Part shown: piece by piece, positions 1 to 10,324 of the stretch
How the letters are laid out: each line of letters begins with the position of its first letter
Numbering within the stretch: the first letter of the stretch is position 1
Assembly: GCA_026419775.2 (NCBI GenBank)
Contig: JAOPGA020001252.1
Span: 24,127 to 88,126 of the forward strand
Source of the DNA: Acrasis kona
Lineage: Eukaryota > Heterolobosea > Eutetramitea > Acrasida > Acrasidae
DNA: 64,000 nt
Direction of reading: 5' to 3'
The notes under the pieces: generated by a model
What the model was told of the DNA's origin: nothing
Seen by the model: only the letters and a program-made list of their open reading frames with translations
Databases searched by the model: none
Position numbers and translations under genes: made by a program

Positions 1-768
1 GTTTCCTCGATTGCAACGATTTAGAATTGCTTCGCCTTGATTGATAATGTATACCACAATGATTTGAATGCATTTTGTATTATCGAATCTATTCGTATGA
101 TATATCGGCTCGATGTGCGAAGATGAGAATTGAAACGATTATAAAAATCGATTTGAGATCATTTTGGTTTTGTTGTCACTCCGAATGTTGATCGAATGGT
201 AACGAGGGAAATTGAAAATGTCAATCAGCTGTGGTTGATGCTGTTACGAGCAGCTTAAGCATTATGTGTTAGTATGTCGTAGTTCGAGATTGGATGGTTA
301 TTATAATCCTTTACGCAACGTAGGTCAAGAACGAGGTTACTGCTCCGAGTGAATGTTGGTTGTGAAACGATTGTCAAATGACATTGCTCTTTTCGGTTCT
401 TGTTAGCAAAGAAGAAATTCATGTTCGTCGAAATAATTCTTCGAATGTCTCTAACGTTTGTGAACTGAGAACGCTTTTTTCTTGTTGCTATGAGTCCTTC
501 TCAATTGGTGTTGAGTTCCTTTCGTTAGTGCTTCGGTTTCGTCGGACTCTTGTGGATATTAAGTCAAGTCGAGGTTATAATTCAAATATAATTGACATGG
601 TGGAACACGTTGAAAACCTGCTGGATATTATCAAGAAGGTTTCAAAAGTTTCTTTTACAATATGTGGCGTTGTTATATGTGACCTTGAACGAAGATGATA
701 GATTGATTATTATAAGAGAAATCCGTTACATCATAATTTTAACACAATTGTAAAGTAGGCAAACAGCA
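1..768. other. no recognisable gene
   Basis: I see no convincing gene in this stretch upstream of the aminopeptidase gene. One plus-strand reading frame of 106 codons (378-698) has no recognisable motif, and a TAG and several TAA triplets follow it. The sequence is rich in CGA/TCG triplets compared with the AT-rich intergenic DNA elsewhere, so it could be untranslated exon or decayed coding sequence continuing from left of the window. Confidence 0.4.
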
Positions 769-2307
769 ATGCTACCACGAAACGTTCAATTATGTTGGGG
801 TCGCCATTACCGTCACTTCACAAATAAAGTTCTCTCATGTACACACAATCTAACGGGACAACCATTCCCGAGCACACATCCACACCTGTTTAAAAACCAA
901 TCAACAGCACTTGCCGTAGGTGAATTCGATCATACAGATTTTGAACAACGAAGACAATCATTCGCGAAGCACATGAAAGATAATAGCGTTGCATTTATCC
1001 AGTCCGCAGATAAACACTTGATGACCAACGACATTCCATACCCTTTTCGGCAAAACTCAGATTTTTATTACATGACCGGATTCAAAGAGCCCGGATCATG
1101 TTTAGTTATAGAAAAAAGAGACCAAAGCAACATCAACTACACTTTATACGTACCGCCCAAAAATGACAATAGAGAAAGATGGGATGGAGCACGTACCGGC
1201 GAAGAAAAAGCCAAAGAAATACTTAAGATCGAGGCAGCGCCATCAACAGACTTGCAAGCCATTTTTACAAAAAAACATGACTTCATCTACTTTGATCCGT
1301 CCATGTCAATGTACAATGATGAAAAAGAAATAAACCACCAAGTAAGAAATCTCATTTACACTGTCAACAACGGCCAACAAAGAACTACATTAGTTTCACA
1401 TAGAAACATATTGGACCATCTCAGAAAAATAAAATCGGACAAGGAAGTTGAAATACTAGAAAAGGCAGCAGAAATATCATCCCATGCTTTTAAGGCTGCC
1501 ATGCGACTATCCAAACAAGGTATCACTGAGGGTCACATTGAAGCCATCATGGAATTTGAGTCCCGTCTTAGAGGAGCACAACGTTTAGGTTACCCACCAG
1601 TCGTAGCAAGCGGCAACAGAGCCAACATTATACATTACGTTTTCAACGACCAACTTTTACATGATGACGACATGCTTCTTGTCGACGCAGGATGCGAATA
1701 TCACAATTACAGCAGCGACATTACCCGTACATGGCCAGTATCCGGAACATTTTCACAACCACAAAAAATCATTTATTCAGCAGTACTTCGTATTCAAAAA
1801 GATTGTATCGAGGGATTGAAGAATGGAGTTTTCAGCACAATGTACGAATTACAAACTTTTGCAAATGAACGTACTGCACAGGAAGTTGTGAACTTTGGCG
1901 GGTTGACTAATGGATTTATATTTAGCAACCAATCCCGAATCAATGAGATCGCAAAAATACTTTGTCCCCACTCTATCGGCCACCCCATGGGAATGGACAT
2001 TCACGAAAACAAACCAGACTTTCACGAGCCGTTACGACCAGGAATGGTCATTACCGTTGAACCAGGTATTTACATTCCTAGTGAATTAGCGATGGATAGT
2101 AGATTACCGGATGAATGGAAGGGAAAGGGAATGTTTGGGATTGGAGTTAGAATTGAGGATAATGTTTTAATCATGCCTAATCAAACTGCAAAAGTAATTA
2201 CGCATCAGACACCGAAAGAAATGGAAGAGATTGAACATGTCATGAATGACGAAAAGAGTACTTACGAAGATTTATCAAAACATGTAATAAAGAATTTTAA
2301 CTTTTAA
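769..2307 (+). CDS. XPNPEP3: Xaa-Pro aminopeptidase (M24B, XPNPEP3/ICP55-like), probably mitochondrial
   Basis: A single-exon protein of 512 residues, the usual length for the mitochondrial aminopeptidase P group. These are di-metal enzymes that remove an N-terminal residue ahead of proline, or trim presequence-processed proteins in mitochondria. The N-terminal aminopeptidase P domain (about 50-200) contains YPFRQNSDFYYMTGF. The creatinase-fold domain (about 215-490) has all five metal ligands: Asp306 (LLVDAG), Asp317 (SSDITRTW), His405 (HSIGHPMGMD), Glu431 (VEPGIYIP) and Glu463 (RIEDN). The first 45 residues are rich in Arg, His, Ser and Thr with few acids, as in a mitochondrial presequence. 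The ATG at 769 is the first in frame. Family assignment is firm; the mitochondrial location is inference. Confidence 0.95.
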   Translation: MLPRNVQLCWGRHYRHFTNKVLSCTHNLTGQPFPSTHPHLFKNQSTALAVGEFDHTDFEQRRQSFAKHMKDNSVAFIQSADKHLMTNDIPYPFRQNSDFYYMTGFKEPGSCLVIEKRDQSNINYTLYVPPKNDNRERWDGARTGEEKAKEILKIEAAPSTDLQAIFTKKHDFIYFDPSMSMYNDEKEINHQVRNLIYTVNNGQQRTTLVSHRNILDHLRKIKSDKEVEILEKAAEISSHAFKAAMRLSKQGITEGHIEAIMEFESRLRGAQRLGYPPVVASGNRANIIHYVFNDQLLHDDDMLLVDAGCEYHNYSSDITRTWPVSGTFSQPQKIIYSAVLRIQKDCIEGLKNGVFSTMYELQTFANERTAQEVVNFGGLTNGFIFSNQSRINEIAKILCPHSIGHPMGMDIHENKPDFHEPLRPGMVITVEPGIYIPSELAMDSRLPDEWKGKGMFGIGVRIEDNVLIMPNQTAKVITHQTPKEMEEIEHVMNDEKSTYEDLSKHVIKNFNF

Positions 2308-2530
2308 TTGTTTTTTTGTTTTGTACAATGTTAAGAGTGAGTGGTGTCATGGATCTGCAATAGTTAAAGTTGTGGTGGATGTTATCAGTTAATGTGGATA
2401 TTATTTAGAATGTAAGGTAGCGTGGGGGAGCTACAAATGGAGATGGAGTTGGTAGTCGGAGTCCAACACTTGCTTCAGATCTTATCAAGTCTTGATGAAA
2501 AAGATTAGATTGATTGTAAGTGGTTGACTC

Positions 2531-3787
2531 ATGAGTTTCAAATCACACCAGGATGTTGAAGATATAAAGAAACAACGCCCAATTAAAGAGGACGATGACG
2601 TGAAACATAAAGTGAGTGTCTCGCCATGGAAACCAGACGGTGAAACTCCTGATCTGCCAGAATTTGAAGTTCAGGCCTGCGAAGTCAAGAAGAGAGTTTC
2701 CCTCCTTACATTAATCCCAGAGCAACATTTCTGTCTTTATACCAAGCTTGGTGAGCGACTTCCTTATGGTTATTATCTAGACAAGGGCATCAAAAGCCTG
2801 TTTATGGTGTTGAATGAGGACAATCAAAACTTCTGTAGTTTTATTCAAGTACAGGACAAAAAATTGGCCGAACAATACAAAATCAATTTTCAAAATAGAT
2901 CCTGGAAAAAGCAAAAGATCGAACACAAGAACGCAAAGGCGTACGCTGAAGAAAGAGACAAGCTAGAACGTATTGTTGACGCTTGGTGTTTTGAAAAAGA
3001 TGAAGATGAAGAAGATGACGAATCTGATGAAAGTAAAGAAATCAATAAAGCTGAACGGGGAGCTCCAGTAAAAAAGAAACTTAAAAGAGAGAACGACAGT
3101 GACGATGATGATGATTTTTGCAAAAGCGAAATCAAACAGTTCATTACTGAGGTTCGTAAGAACTCAGCTGCAATTTTTAAGGAGTGGTCAAAGTTTTCTA
3201 CACATTTCAAAAGCACCGAGGACCAAGAACAATTCTTTGAAGATTTAGAACGTTGCATTCTTCCATTCAAAGTCAAGCTTGACTACTACAATTGTGAGTC
3301 TCTGGTAAGAATATATAGTCCAATAAAAACAGGAAACTTTATAGATACCCGGATGTACCATCATTTCCGATCTCGGGCACATTTTATTGAGTCATGGAGG
3401 AGTATAGTCTGTTTCGTTGGATCTTTGGATAGTAGCGACCAGAGCACAAAAGGCATTAAAAACATTAAAAACAAGGGTGACGTGGATGTGAGAAGTACTT
3501 TTGTTGAGGACTACATTGATGTACATGAAAAAATAAAAGGCAGAATTAATGACGTTAGTACCTGGAAGACATTCTTATTCGGAGACCTTCCATTGTCGGA
3601 TCACAGATTTGCATTGTTCTTGTGTGCGGCTTCTGGTTTGATGTCAATTAGGCAAGGAGATGATAGAAGAAGAGCTAATTTATTCAATCAGATGAGCGAA
3701 ACTGGAGGGGTGTATAACCTCATATTAAAAAACCTACAACATGATGTTGATTCTGATGTTGATGACGCTGTAGACATCTCCTTGTGA
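2531..3787 (+). CDS. acidic hypothetical protein
   Basis: An uninterrupted 418-residue frame starting at ATG 2531 and ending in TGA. I do not recognise the family. Residues about 40-120 look globular (FCLYTKLGERLPYGYYLDKG). A charged linker with two acidic runs (KDEDEEDDESDESKE and ENDSDDDDD) and a lysine cluster (KKKLKRE) follows, then a second globular part (about 200-390) with many aromatic residues. The alternation of acidic and basic patches suggests a nuclear protein, but that is only inference. An AATAAA lies just after the stop, and the neighbour ubiquitin-like gene converges on it with stops only 60 bp apart. Confidence 0.75.
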   Translation: MSFKSHQDVEDIKKQRPIKEDDDVKHKVSVSPWKPDGETPDLPEFEVQACEVKKRVSLLTLIPEQHFCLYTKLGERLPYGYYLDKGIKSLFMVLNEDNQNFCSFIQVQDKKLAEQYKINFQNRSWKKQKIEHKNAKAYAEERDKLERIVDAWCFEKDEDEEDDESDESKEINKAERGAPVKKKLKRENDSDDDDDFCKSEIKQFITEVRKNSAAIFKEWSKFSTHFKSTEDQEQFFEDLERCILPFKVKLDYYNCESLVRIYSPIKTGNFIDTRMYHHFRSRAHFIESWRSIVCFVGSLDSSDQSTKGIKNIKNKGDVDVRSTFVEDYIDVHEKIKGRINDVSTWKTFLFGDLPLSDHRFALFLCAASGLMSIRQGDDRRRANLFNQMSETGGVYNLILKNLQHDVDSDVDDAVDISL

Positions 3788-3803
3788 GACAATAAAAAAT
3801 TAA

Positions 3804-3864
3804 TTTGAAAGTTTTTGTTTATTTGAATGTTCGATGCATCATCAAACTAACTTTTATTCTTGAG
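3804..3864. repeat. 61-bp perfect inverted copy of 37537-37597
   Basis: These 61 bases are identical, in reverse complement, to 37537-37597, about 34 kb away. Here they cover the last codons and stop of the minus-strand ubiquitin-like gene and the shared 3' UTR of the two convergent genes. The other copy sits directly behind the stop of the SAM-domain gene. Identity stops abruptly at both ends. No target-site duplication or poly(A) is visible. Confidence 0.95.
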
Positions 3865-5016
3865 AGTATGTCTAATAAATTCAAAAACATTATTGCAGCC
3901 CAGAGGTTCGCCTCCAGTCAATTGTTGAAATGCCATAATCTTTTCTACCTCGTTAATCACAACTGTTTGCTTCAAAATCTCTTCAAAAGATTGACCACCC
4001 AACTGCTCAAAAGGAGATTTCTTCTTTTTATATTCCCTTGTCAATTCTTTAATTTCGTTCCACTCACTCTCGGTCATCAAACAAATAGTAAACACGTTCG
4101 CATCTTTGCATTCCACTCTCAACAACACTTGCCCCTGCTCCTCCTTCACCTGCTTCTTCACAGGTATTTCCTCCTTCTCCTCTTCCTCTCCACTTTCAAT
4201 TTCTTCTTTGCTCTCTTTTTTTGCTCTCTTTTTCGCTCTAGAGTTTGATGCCACTGCAACAGCTTTTCTCTTTCTACTAAACTCTTGTTTTAGTATAACG
4301 TCATCAGTAATATTCAAGTCATTTAGAGTTTTATGTTGATCCTCTGATTCTAACAGAACACCCTTAGTGTACAAACGAACACTGTTGCCATACATCCACA
4401 TGGTATTAATAATGGATTCTTCTCCGTGATAACAATCATCCCCTTCTTCACTTGTTTTTGTTCCCTCTAGAATGATATCTGAAATTGAATGGCTTGGGTC
4501 GACCTCCATTATTTTTGATCTGCATTCGTGTATGTTGCTGGTGATGATAACTTTTACGTTAACTTCCTCTAAACTAAGATCCGAATCCTCATCAATGTTG
4601 TAAAATTCAAATGATTTGGTTACATCGAGTTTCTTTCCACTTAGTTTTAAGACGGGTATGGTCGAGTAGGTTTCGTTTTTGACTTTGGTTAGAATTTTAT
4701 TCATTACATTTTGTATAATATCTGTCGGTAGGACTCGAACAGAAATTGACTTTGGGGAGCCTACCAAGTTCTTTATAGCTATGGGTATTGCTGCTTTCAC
4801 TAAAAGTAGGATTATGGATTTGGCTTTAATGTTATAGCTTTTGAAAGTGCGATCGTCTTCTAGTACTTTATTACCGAATTTAAGGTCATAAGAATTAGGT
4901 TCCATCTGGAATGTTGGTTGGATCCACTTCTCTTTTAATGTGGCAATTAAATCTGTTGTCTTTACTTCAAAGTGATATTCGTTTTCGTAGACATTATGTT
5001 TAATGATAACCTTCAT
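3847..5016 (-). CDS. protein with ubiquitin-like folds and a nuclear-localisation-like basic cluster
   Basis: 389 residues from ATG 5016. The frame is open further upstream, to 5088, but that part contains no ATG. Residues 1-75 read as a ubiquitin-like fold (MKVIIKHNVYENEYHFEV, then KFGNKVLEDDRTFKSYNI with the usual spacing). A second related unit follows (about 90-155, SVRVLPTDIIQNVMNKIL ... LSGKKLDVTKSFEFYNI), and a third is possible at 155-245. Residues about 250-295 contain RKRKAVA and RAKKRAKKESKEE, a likely nuclear localisation signal, followed by an acidic run. The C-terminal 90 residues are helical and unrecognised. No C-terminal Gly-Gly is present, so it is a ubiquitin-domain protein and not a modifier. 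The role is unknown. Confidence 0.75.
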   Translation of the reverse strand: MKVIIKHNVYENEYHFEVKTTDLIATLKEKWIQPTFQMEPNSYDLKFGNKVLEDDRTFKSYNIKAKSIILLLVKAAIPIAIKNLVGSPKSISVRVLPTDIIQNVMNKILTKVKNETYSTIPVLKLSGKKLDVTKSFEFYNIDEDSDLSLEEVNVKVIITSNIHECRSKIMEVDPSHSISDIILEGTKTSEEGDDCYHGEESIINTMWMYGNSVRLYTKGVLLESEDQHKTLNDLNITDDVILKQEFSRKRKAVAVASNSRAKKRAKKESKEEIESGEEEEKEEIPVKKQVKEEQGQVLLRVECKDANVFTICLMTESEWNEIKELTREYKKKKSPFEQLGGQSFEEILKQTVVINEVEKIMAFQQLTGGEPLGCNNVFEFIRHTLKNKS

Positions 5017-5170
5017 TCTTGGTGTGCTCTCACTTTCCAATTGGACCTTTTTATTTTGAATTGCACAAAATTTACAATTATGTTCCAAATAACTTCGTAC
5101 ATGTTGTGCACTTCAATTGAAGTCACTACAAACCATTTTGAAAACTTGAGAAAAATAGTTCCAAAACACA

Positions 5171-7235
5171 ATGTCCAAAAGCAATAAGAAGAATGCAAAA
5201 CAATCACACCACGGATTAAATACCTACTTGAATAATAGAGAAGATTCTGTCTTTTGGCGGGTAGACTATCAGTGCTCAGAAAGATTTTTAGAACTTCAAT
5301 ACTTGAAACAAATATTTATGAATAGGACAGGATTTGAAGTAACAACAGGTAATACTACATATTCATTGACGAACAAGATTTTAATAATTCAAGTCAGAAA
5401 CAAAGCATACCGAATCGCATACGGAAACCCCAACTGTTATTATTCTGTGGGTGATATAGAGGGTGCTGCGTATAGAAAAGTGGTTTCAGATACCAGGTTC
5501 AAAAATTCTCCTGTGGCACGCATCAACGTTGATGGTAGCTTTGCAGAATTCAAAAACGTTCGGGACGTTGCAGCCTCCAGGTATGACATCGTAATCATTG
5601 ATAAAGACGGTTGCATTTTGACTACAAAATATCCTCAAATGTCTTTTTCAAAGGTAGAGGTCAAAGGAAATCCTGTTTTTGACACAATTTCTGCTTTAAG
5701 ACATCACTTTGCAGCAGTTACTGAAAATGGTGAGTTATATACCTGGGGTCGAAATGACGAAGGTCAGTGTGGTCATCCAATTTATGACTATACTATTGAG
5801 GAGCCTAGACTCGTGGAGAGCTTACCTGAGGGTGTTAGGTTCAGCATTTGTTCATCCTTCTTCACATGCGTTGTCACAGGTGTGTATTTTTATTTGATTT
5901 TAGTTTACAATTTTATTTTTAGAAAGTAGGAACTTGTATGTGTTCGGAGGTAATGGAAAAGACAATCATAAGGGTTTCGTCCACAAAGATAGACCTCAGG
6001 ACAAGTACTTGAGGATTTATCAACCTCGCATGCTACCTCTTCCACATGGTGCCAAGGTGAATCAAGTTGTGGTCGGAACAAGACACATTCTAGTCTTGAC
6101 GTAAGTAACATTCTGTTGATGACACTAATCAAGTATACAGTAATAAGAACCAACTTTTATTATGGCACCATTATAAACTTCCCGGAGACGCTCAACCTAG
6201 AGAACAAGATGATTGGTCACAGTTAGGTACCCAAGGACAAATTCCATTAAGAATCTTCTCAAAGTACGATGATTTTTTGAATGAGTATTCATTTTTGTAG
6301 TGATCATAATTTTGGAACATATAACATTTCTCCGCAGCGACTAGTAAAGGACCAAAATGAATTGTTCAACCAAGCCATGAATGAAATGTTAACTAACAAA
6401 ATAAAATATCCCACAGACTTTACCTTGATTGTGAAAGCACGTCATGAACAATTGTATCATGTCCACAAGATTGTGTTATTAGCAAGAAGAGAGGCATTCA
6501 ATCAATTATTTGAATGCAACCTTGACTTACGTGAAGAAGATGATTCATTTGAAGTATGCCAAGACAGTTTTGATGTTGTAGAAACAAAAATAAAAGTTTT
6601 GTACACTGGCGTACCTTTTGATGATCCAAAGTATAATCAAACAATCACCTTCCAAGTACTGAAACAGGCATATAAGGATTTGAACAATTTGGTTAGTTTC
6701 ACCCTGGATGATGGTAAGTTTTACTTTTTTCACTTGTTATTAACATGTGTCAGCCATCAAAAATCATTGTGACGTCGCTCTAGAAAGTGAAGGAAAAGTT
6801 ATTTATTGCCACAAGCTTATATTGGGAGGAGTGCAATACTTTAAATCAATGTTTAGTGGACCTTTCACTGAGAGTCAAACTTCCATTCAACAGCCCATTC
6901 AAATCATAAACTATTCCTACAGCGCCATTTTGGCCTTTGTTACATTCTTGTATTCCCGTGATGTTACAAAGCACGTTGATGCCAGTAACTGTGTGGAAGT
7001 GTTGTTGTGTGCTCATGAATATAACATTGAGGAAATGGAACCAGCGGTCATTTCCATCATTGCAGCAAATGTGGACAATGAGAGCGTGGAATCGGTGTTG
7101 CATGTGGCCGAAAGGTATAACCATTCTACTTTGAGTTTGTGGTGCAAATTGTACATAATCACCCATCTTGATGAGTTGATTGATTTGGAGGAAAAGACAA
7201 AGAAGATGATTAACCACTATATGTGTCACTTGTGA
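5171..7235 (+). CDS. RCC1-repeat / tandem BTB protein
   Basis: Five exons: 5171-5879, 5923-6100, 6141-6263, 6301-6713 and 6754-7235. Introns are 37-43 nt with GT-AG ends, and the joined frame gives 634 residues. The N-terminal half carries RCC1-type propeller repeats (for example HHFAAVTENGELYTWGRNDE, then RNLYVFGGNGKDN across the first splice). The C-terminal half has two BTB/POZ domains: YPTDFTLIVKARHEQLYHVH and CDVALESEGKVIYCHKLIL. In other eukaryotes RCC1-BTB proteins act as adaptors for cullin-3 ubiquitin ligases or as GTPase-related scaffolds; that role here is inferred. Splice sites were chosen because each restores the RCC1 or BTB reading frame. Its ATG is 154 bp from the divergent ubiquitin-like gene. 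Confidence 0.9.
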
Positions 7236-7745
7236 CTAATAAACATGTTGTGCTTTTTACTTTTGCATCATTAATTCTTTCCATTAAATCTAGAGTAGAT
7301 TTTAGTGGACCTATCGCGAACGATATTAATCATCTTAATGGATAAAAGCCGTTTTTTTGTTCATTTACTTCCTCTGATACAAAATGTGATCGCATTGTAT
7401 TTAACTCAATAAAAGTTAGTATTATTTACTTTGTACGCGAAGAATGTGAATCCCGTTTTACAAATATTTTTTAATGCAATGGAGTGACCTCAGTTTTAGC
7501 ATACATCATACCTTTAGACCAGTTATATATGTACAATCCGACAACAACATCACCTTCATCTTCAGCTCATTTCTGAATTTCGCGTATATATTCGCTATAC
7601 CTCTTTCCGTCATTGGTTGATGTGAAATTGTCGCTCAATTTGTGGGGAATTGAATAAAAATTTTTTACTAACGTGTTGATTGGTAATTATTTTATTGTAA
7701 ATCAACATAAGGGTCAATTTTTAGGCCCTGCTTTTTAGCCAACAA
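7236..7745. other. intergenic, left flank of the transposon
   Basis: No reading frame or RNA gene recognised. The stretch holds the 3' end of the RCC1-BTB gene (AATAAA-like signals around 7237) and AT-rich sequence up to the TA that flanks the transposon at 7746. Confidence 0.5.
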
Positions 7746-7747
7746 TA

Positions 7748-7772
7748 TTACCGGTAAAATTCAAGTTGGTCA
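7748..7772 (+). repeat. left terminal inverted repeat of the transposon
   Basis: 25 bp, beginning TTACCGGTAA, matching 10300-10324 perfectly in reverse complement. It is preceded by TA. The following bases (TCAAGATAATCAC, around 7778) resemble the subterminal motif repeated at the right end. Confidence 0.95.
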
Positions 7773-7824
7773 TCTACATCAAGATAATCACGTGCTTTTT
7801 GAAAAAATTGGAAATTTATTAAAC

Positions 7825-9159
7825 TTATTTTTCCAGTCCAGTTTGGACCTCCTCTTGCTTTAGGATTTCTGGCAACTTGTCGTCATCACTATCAACTACA
7901 ATTACCTCACTAGGCACGTTTGGGCTGATTATCAGTGGACTCTCTTCTGGTTCATCCGGGTTGATAGGGCTAACAGTGATTGGTTTCACACTTTCTTGTT
8001 CCACGTCTTCCTCAAGTTCCTCCTCTTCGCTTTCGGTTTCGCTCCCTTGCTGATAATCTTCATCCTCTTCACTTTCATAAAGCGGTTGGTTAATTTGCTG
8101 AGAGTTCTGCAAGAATTGACGGGCGATGGCTGCTAATCCACATTTGGTGATAATTCTTTGCTCGGGTTGCTTTTCTTTGACAGCGTCTGGTGCTTGCGGT
8201 GGCATTCCTAAGTTCGATAGTCCTTGGTTGCTAGCGGATACCAATCCTCCAAGCTGAATGTCCGATTGTCTTTGAGCATCTCTTCTATTGTCGAGGATTG
8301 TTCCATTTCGGGTGTTTACGTACTCTCTTACAATGGATAGAGTCCTGTTAAGAAGCTCAGGTGCTCCGTGGGGCTATTCCTTTAAGCGTGATTCAATGTA
8401 TGATTCGACGTCGTTGTTCAATACAAAGTCTCGGGTCTTCTTCAACTGCTCCTTCTTAAGCTCCTTGGCCAACTTCTTTTCTTTCTTCTTAGCTAGTTCT
8501 GCTTCCTTTACACGTTGTTTAGCTTCCTTCTCCAGTTGCTTCGCCTTCTTTTTTTCTTCTCTTGCTTGCTTGGCAACCTGTTGTAGCATTTTCTTCTCTT
8601 GTGCTTGCTTTAGCTTCTCGTCTTTTTTCTTCTTCTTTTTGGAGTCTTTCTCAGCTTGAGCTAGCTTTTTCTCTACTTTTTCAATGTCCTTCTGTCGTTT
8701 GGATGCAGCTTTATCTTCCTTTTTCTGTTGGATTCTCTCTGCTCTTGATAAATGTCTCTTTGGATTAGGAGATGGGGAACGCTTGTGTTGAGGTACTTTA
8801 GGTGAAGTTGGAGAAGATGGAGAAAATGTATCAAGATCTACCTTTCCAGGATAATCGAACAAGGAACTCTCATCATAGCTCTCAGTTGTTTCATCTGAGT
8901 CACTGTTGGTTGGAGTGGCTTCAGACCTGCACCTGCCTTTGGACTTGATTGGTTGTTGCTCTTGGTCTCCATTGTCATCAGTAGAAGTAGGTGACTGATC
9001 TTGGTCTTTGGCATGTGGTGCTGGATCTTCTTGTTCAGCTACTTGGTGCTCTTGGTTTGTTCCAATAGAAGGAGTCTGATTGTTGATCTTAGCACATTCA
9101 GTTTCATTGAACCTGTATAAAGGATTGGAATTTCTTCTTGAAGGGTTTCTTCTTGTCAT
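7825..9159 (-). CDS. transposon-borne acidic/coiled-coil protein with SUMO-interaction-like motif
   Basis: The frame starts at ATG 9159 and stays open to 7825 except for one TAG at 8374-8376. That TAG lies at the very end of a possible 51-nt intron (8374-8424, GTATTG...AATAG). Removing it keeps the frame and gives 427 residues, so the gene may be whole. The parts, in order, are: a polar Gln/Asp-rich N-terminus; a Ser/Pro stretch with PSPNPK; a long Lys/Glu coiled coil (about 140-245); a short conserved-looking segment (LLNRTLSIVREYVNTR); and an acidic tail ending in VIVVDSDDD, a classic SUMO-interacting-motif pattern. The function is unknown. The motif suggests recruitment to SUMOylated host chromatin proteins (inference). 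No known Tc1 accessory protein comes to mind. Confidence 0.75.
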
Positions 9160-9322
9160 TTCACTTGCAAACTTTGGGTAGACCCATTTAACACATACAA
9201 CAAAACAAACAAAAACGTGTAAATAAATAGAAAGTTGATTTTTTAATAGTATTTTTAATCATTTTTGATTGTTCCAGACCATTGGAATGAGGTTCAATTT
9301 AATTCTTGAAGAACTCATCACT

Positions 9323-10200
9323 GAACTACACTAGCGAGAAACCGAAACACTTGGGGTGGACGACGCTGGTCAAAAGAGCATGATGAAGACATCAAAGTAT
9401 TGATATTAATGCATGCTGTCCATAATCCACAGAGCTCGTTATTAGAGTATACATCTATGCTTTTAGACCACAATCATGAAGTTTCTAGGCAGTATGTCAG
9501 TAACTTCTTCAGATCAATTAGATGGTCTTTTAAGCAGCCAATCAACACTCTGATGTATAAGTACACACAAGACAACATCAGATACTATGGTCATTTTTTA
9601 GCTTGGATCAATACTGTGGATCCCCAAACGGTGAACTAAAATTGATTTACTTTTTAATACTCATAATAACAGATTCGTTTTTTTGACGAAAGTAAATTCA
9701 TCTCGAAAAGCATGCATCGCACTCAATGCATAAGACCGGTTGGTCAGGGGACACATATGAGAAGAACAGATGGTCTATCAAAGTCCTATTCGCTCCTATT
9801 AACAACAAATACACGTGATCAATCAAACCCACTTTTCATTGATTTAATAGAGTCAACTGTCGACCAATACACAATTTTGGGCTACACCACAGCAGCCGTA
9901 CAAGCCGGTATATTTCAAAAGGGAGATTTCTTCATTCTTGACAACGCAAAGATTCACTCTGGGTTAGATACATTTCCTACTATTCTTCGCATACTTGAAT
10001 CTGTTGGTGTAACTATTGTGTAGTTGCCAACATTCAGTAGTGAGCTGAATCCTTGCGAGCTAGTTTTTGGTTGGGTCAAGCGATACCTCAAATGCTATAA
10101 GAGTGTGACTCGTCCGTTTTGGTTGGAGATTACTGCTGGGTTGGTCTGGATCACTCAAGGGCAACTTTTAAAATGGTACGAACAGTGTAGATTTATATAA
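9323..10200 (+). pseudogene. Tc1/mariner (IS630-type) transposase, one nonsense codon
   Basis: A helix-turn-helix-like N-terminus (RRWSKEHDEDIKVLIL ... VSRQYVSNFFRSIRWSFKQP) is followed by a DDE_3-type catalytic domain. The first Asp is in RFFDESKF, the second in FFILDNAKIHSG, and the Glu is in LPTFSSELNPCE. A 42-nt phase-0 intron (9631-9672) joins the two halves just before the first Asp. The TAG at 10021-10023 stands where related transposases have Tyr or Phe before Leu-Pro, so it is a point nonsense change and not an intron. No ATG precedes the helix-turn-helix in the right frame; an ATG at 9290 lies in another frame, so the 5' end also seems damaged or spliced. Confidence 0.85.
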
Positions 10201-10217
10201 TAAATTTTTTTTGAGGG

Positions 10218-10311
10218 AAGTGACCAACTTGATTGTGAATTAATTATATTTATTAAAAAAGTGATTAACTTGACATAGACAGAAGTTTTAGACAAAAAGT
10301 GACCAACTTGA
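10218..10311 (+). repeat. subterminal repeats of the transposon
   Basis: Three copies of AAGTGAYYAACTTGA at 10218-10232, 10259-10273 and 10297-10311. The last overlaps the right terminal repeat. Such internal repeats near transposon ends are usually transposase binding sites; that role here is inference. Confidence 0.8.
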
Positions 10312-10324
10312 ATTTTACCGGTAA
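10300..10324 (-). repeat. right terminal inverted repeat of the transposon
   Basis: 25 bp, the exact reverse complement of 7748-7772, followed by TA at 10325-10326. Confidence 0.95.

Noticed and set aside
378-698. 106-codon frame upstream of the aminopeptidase
   Set aside because: No domain, no supporting splice sites, and a composition like the surrounding non-coding DNA.
8374-10023. TAG reassigned to an amino acid (both genes of the transposon contain a single in-frame TAG)
   Set aside because: Host genes in the window end in TAG (for example RPC8 at 31107-31109 and the ubiquitin-like gene at 3847-3849). One transposon TAG fits inside a possible intron and the other is a simple nonsense change at a Tyr/Phe position.
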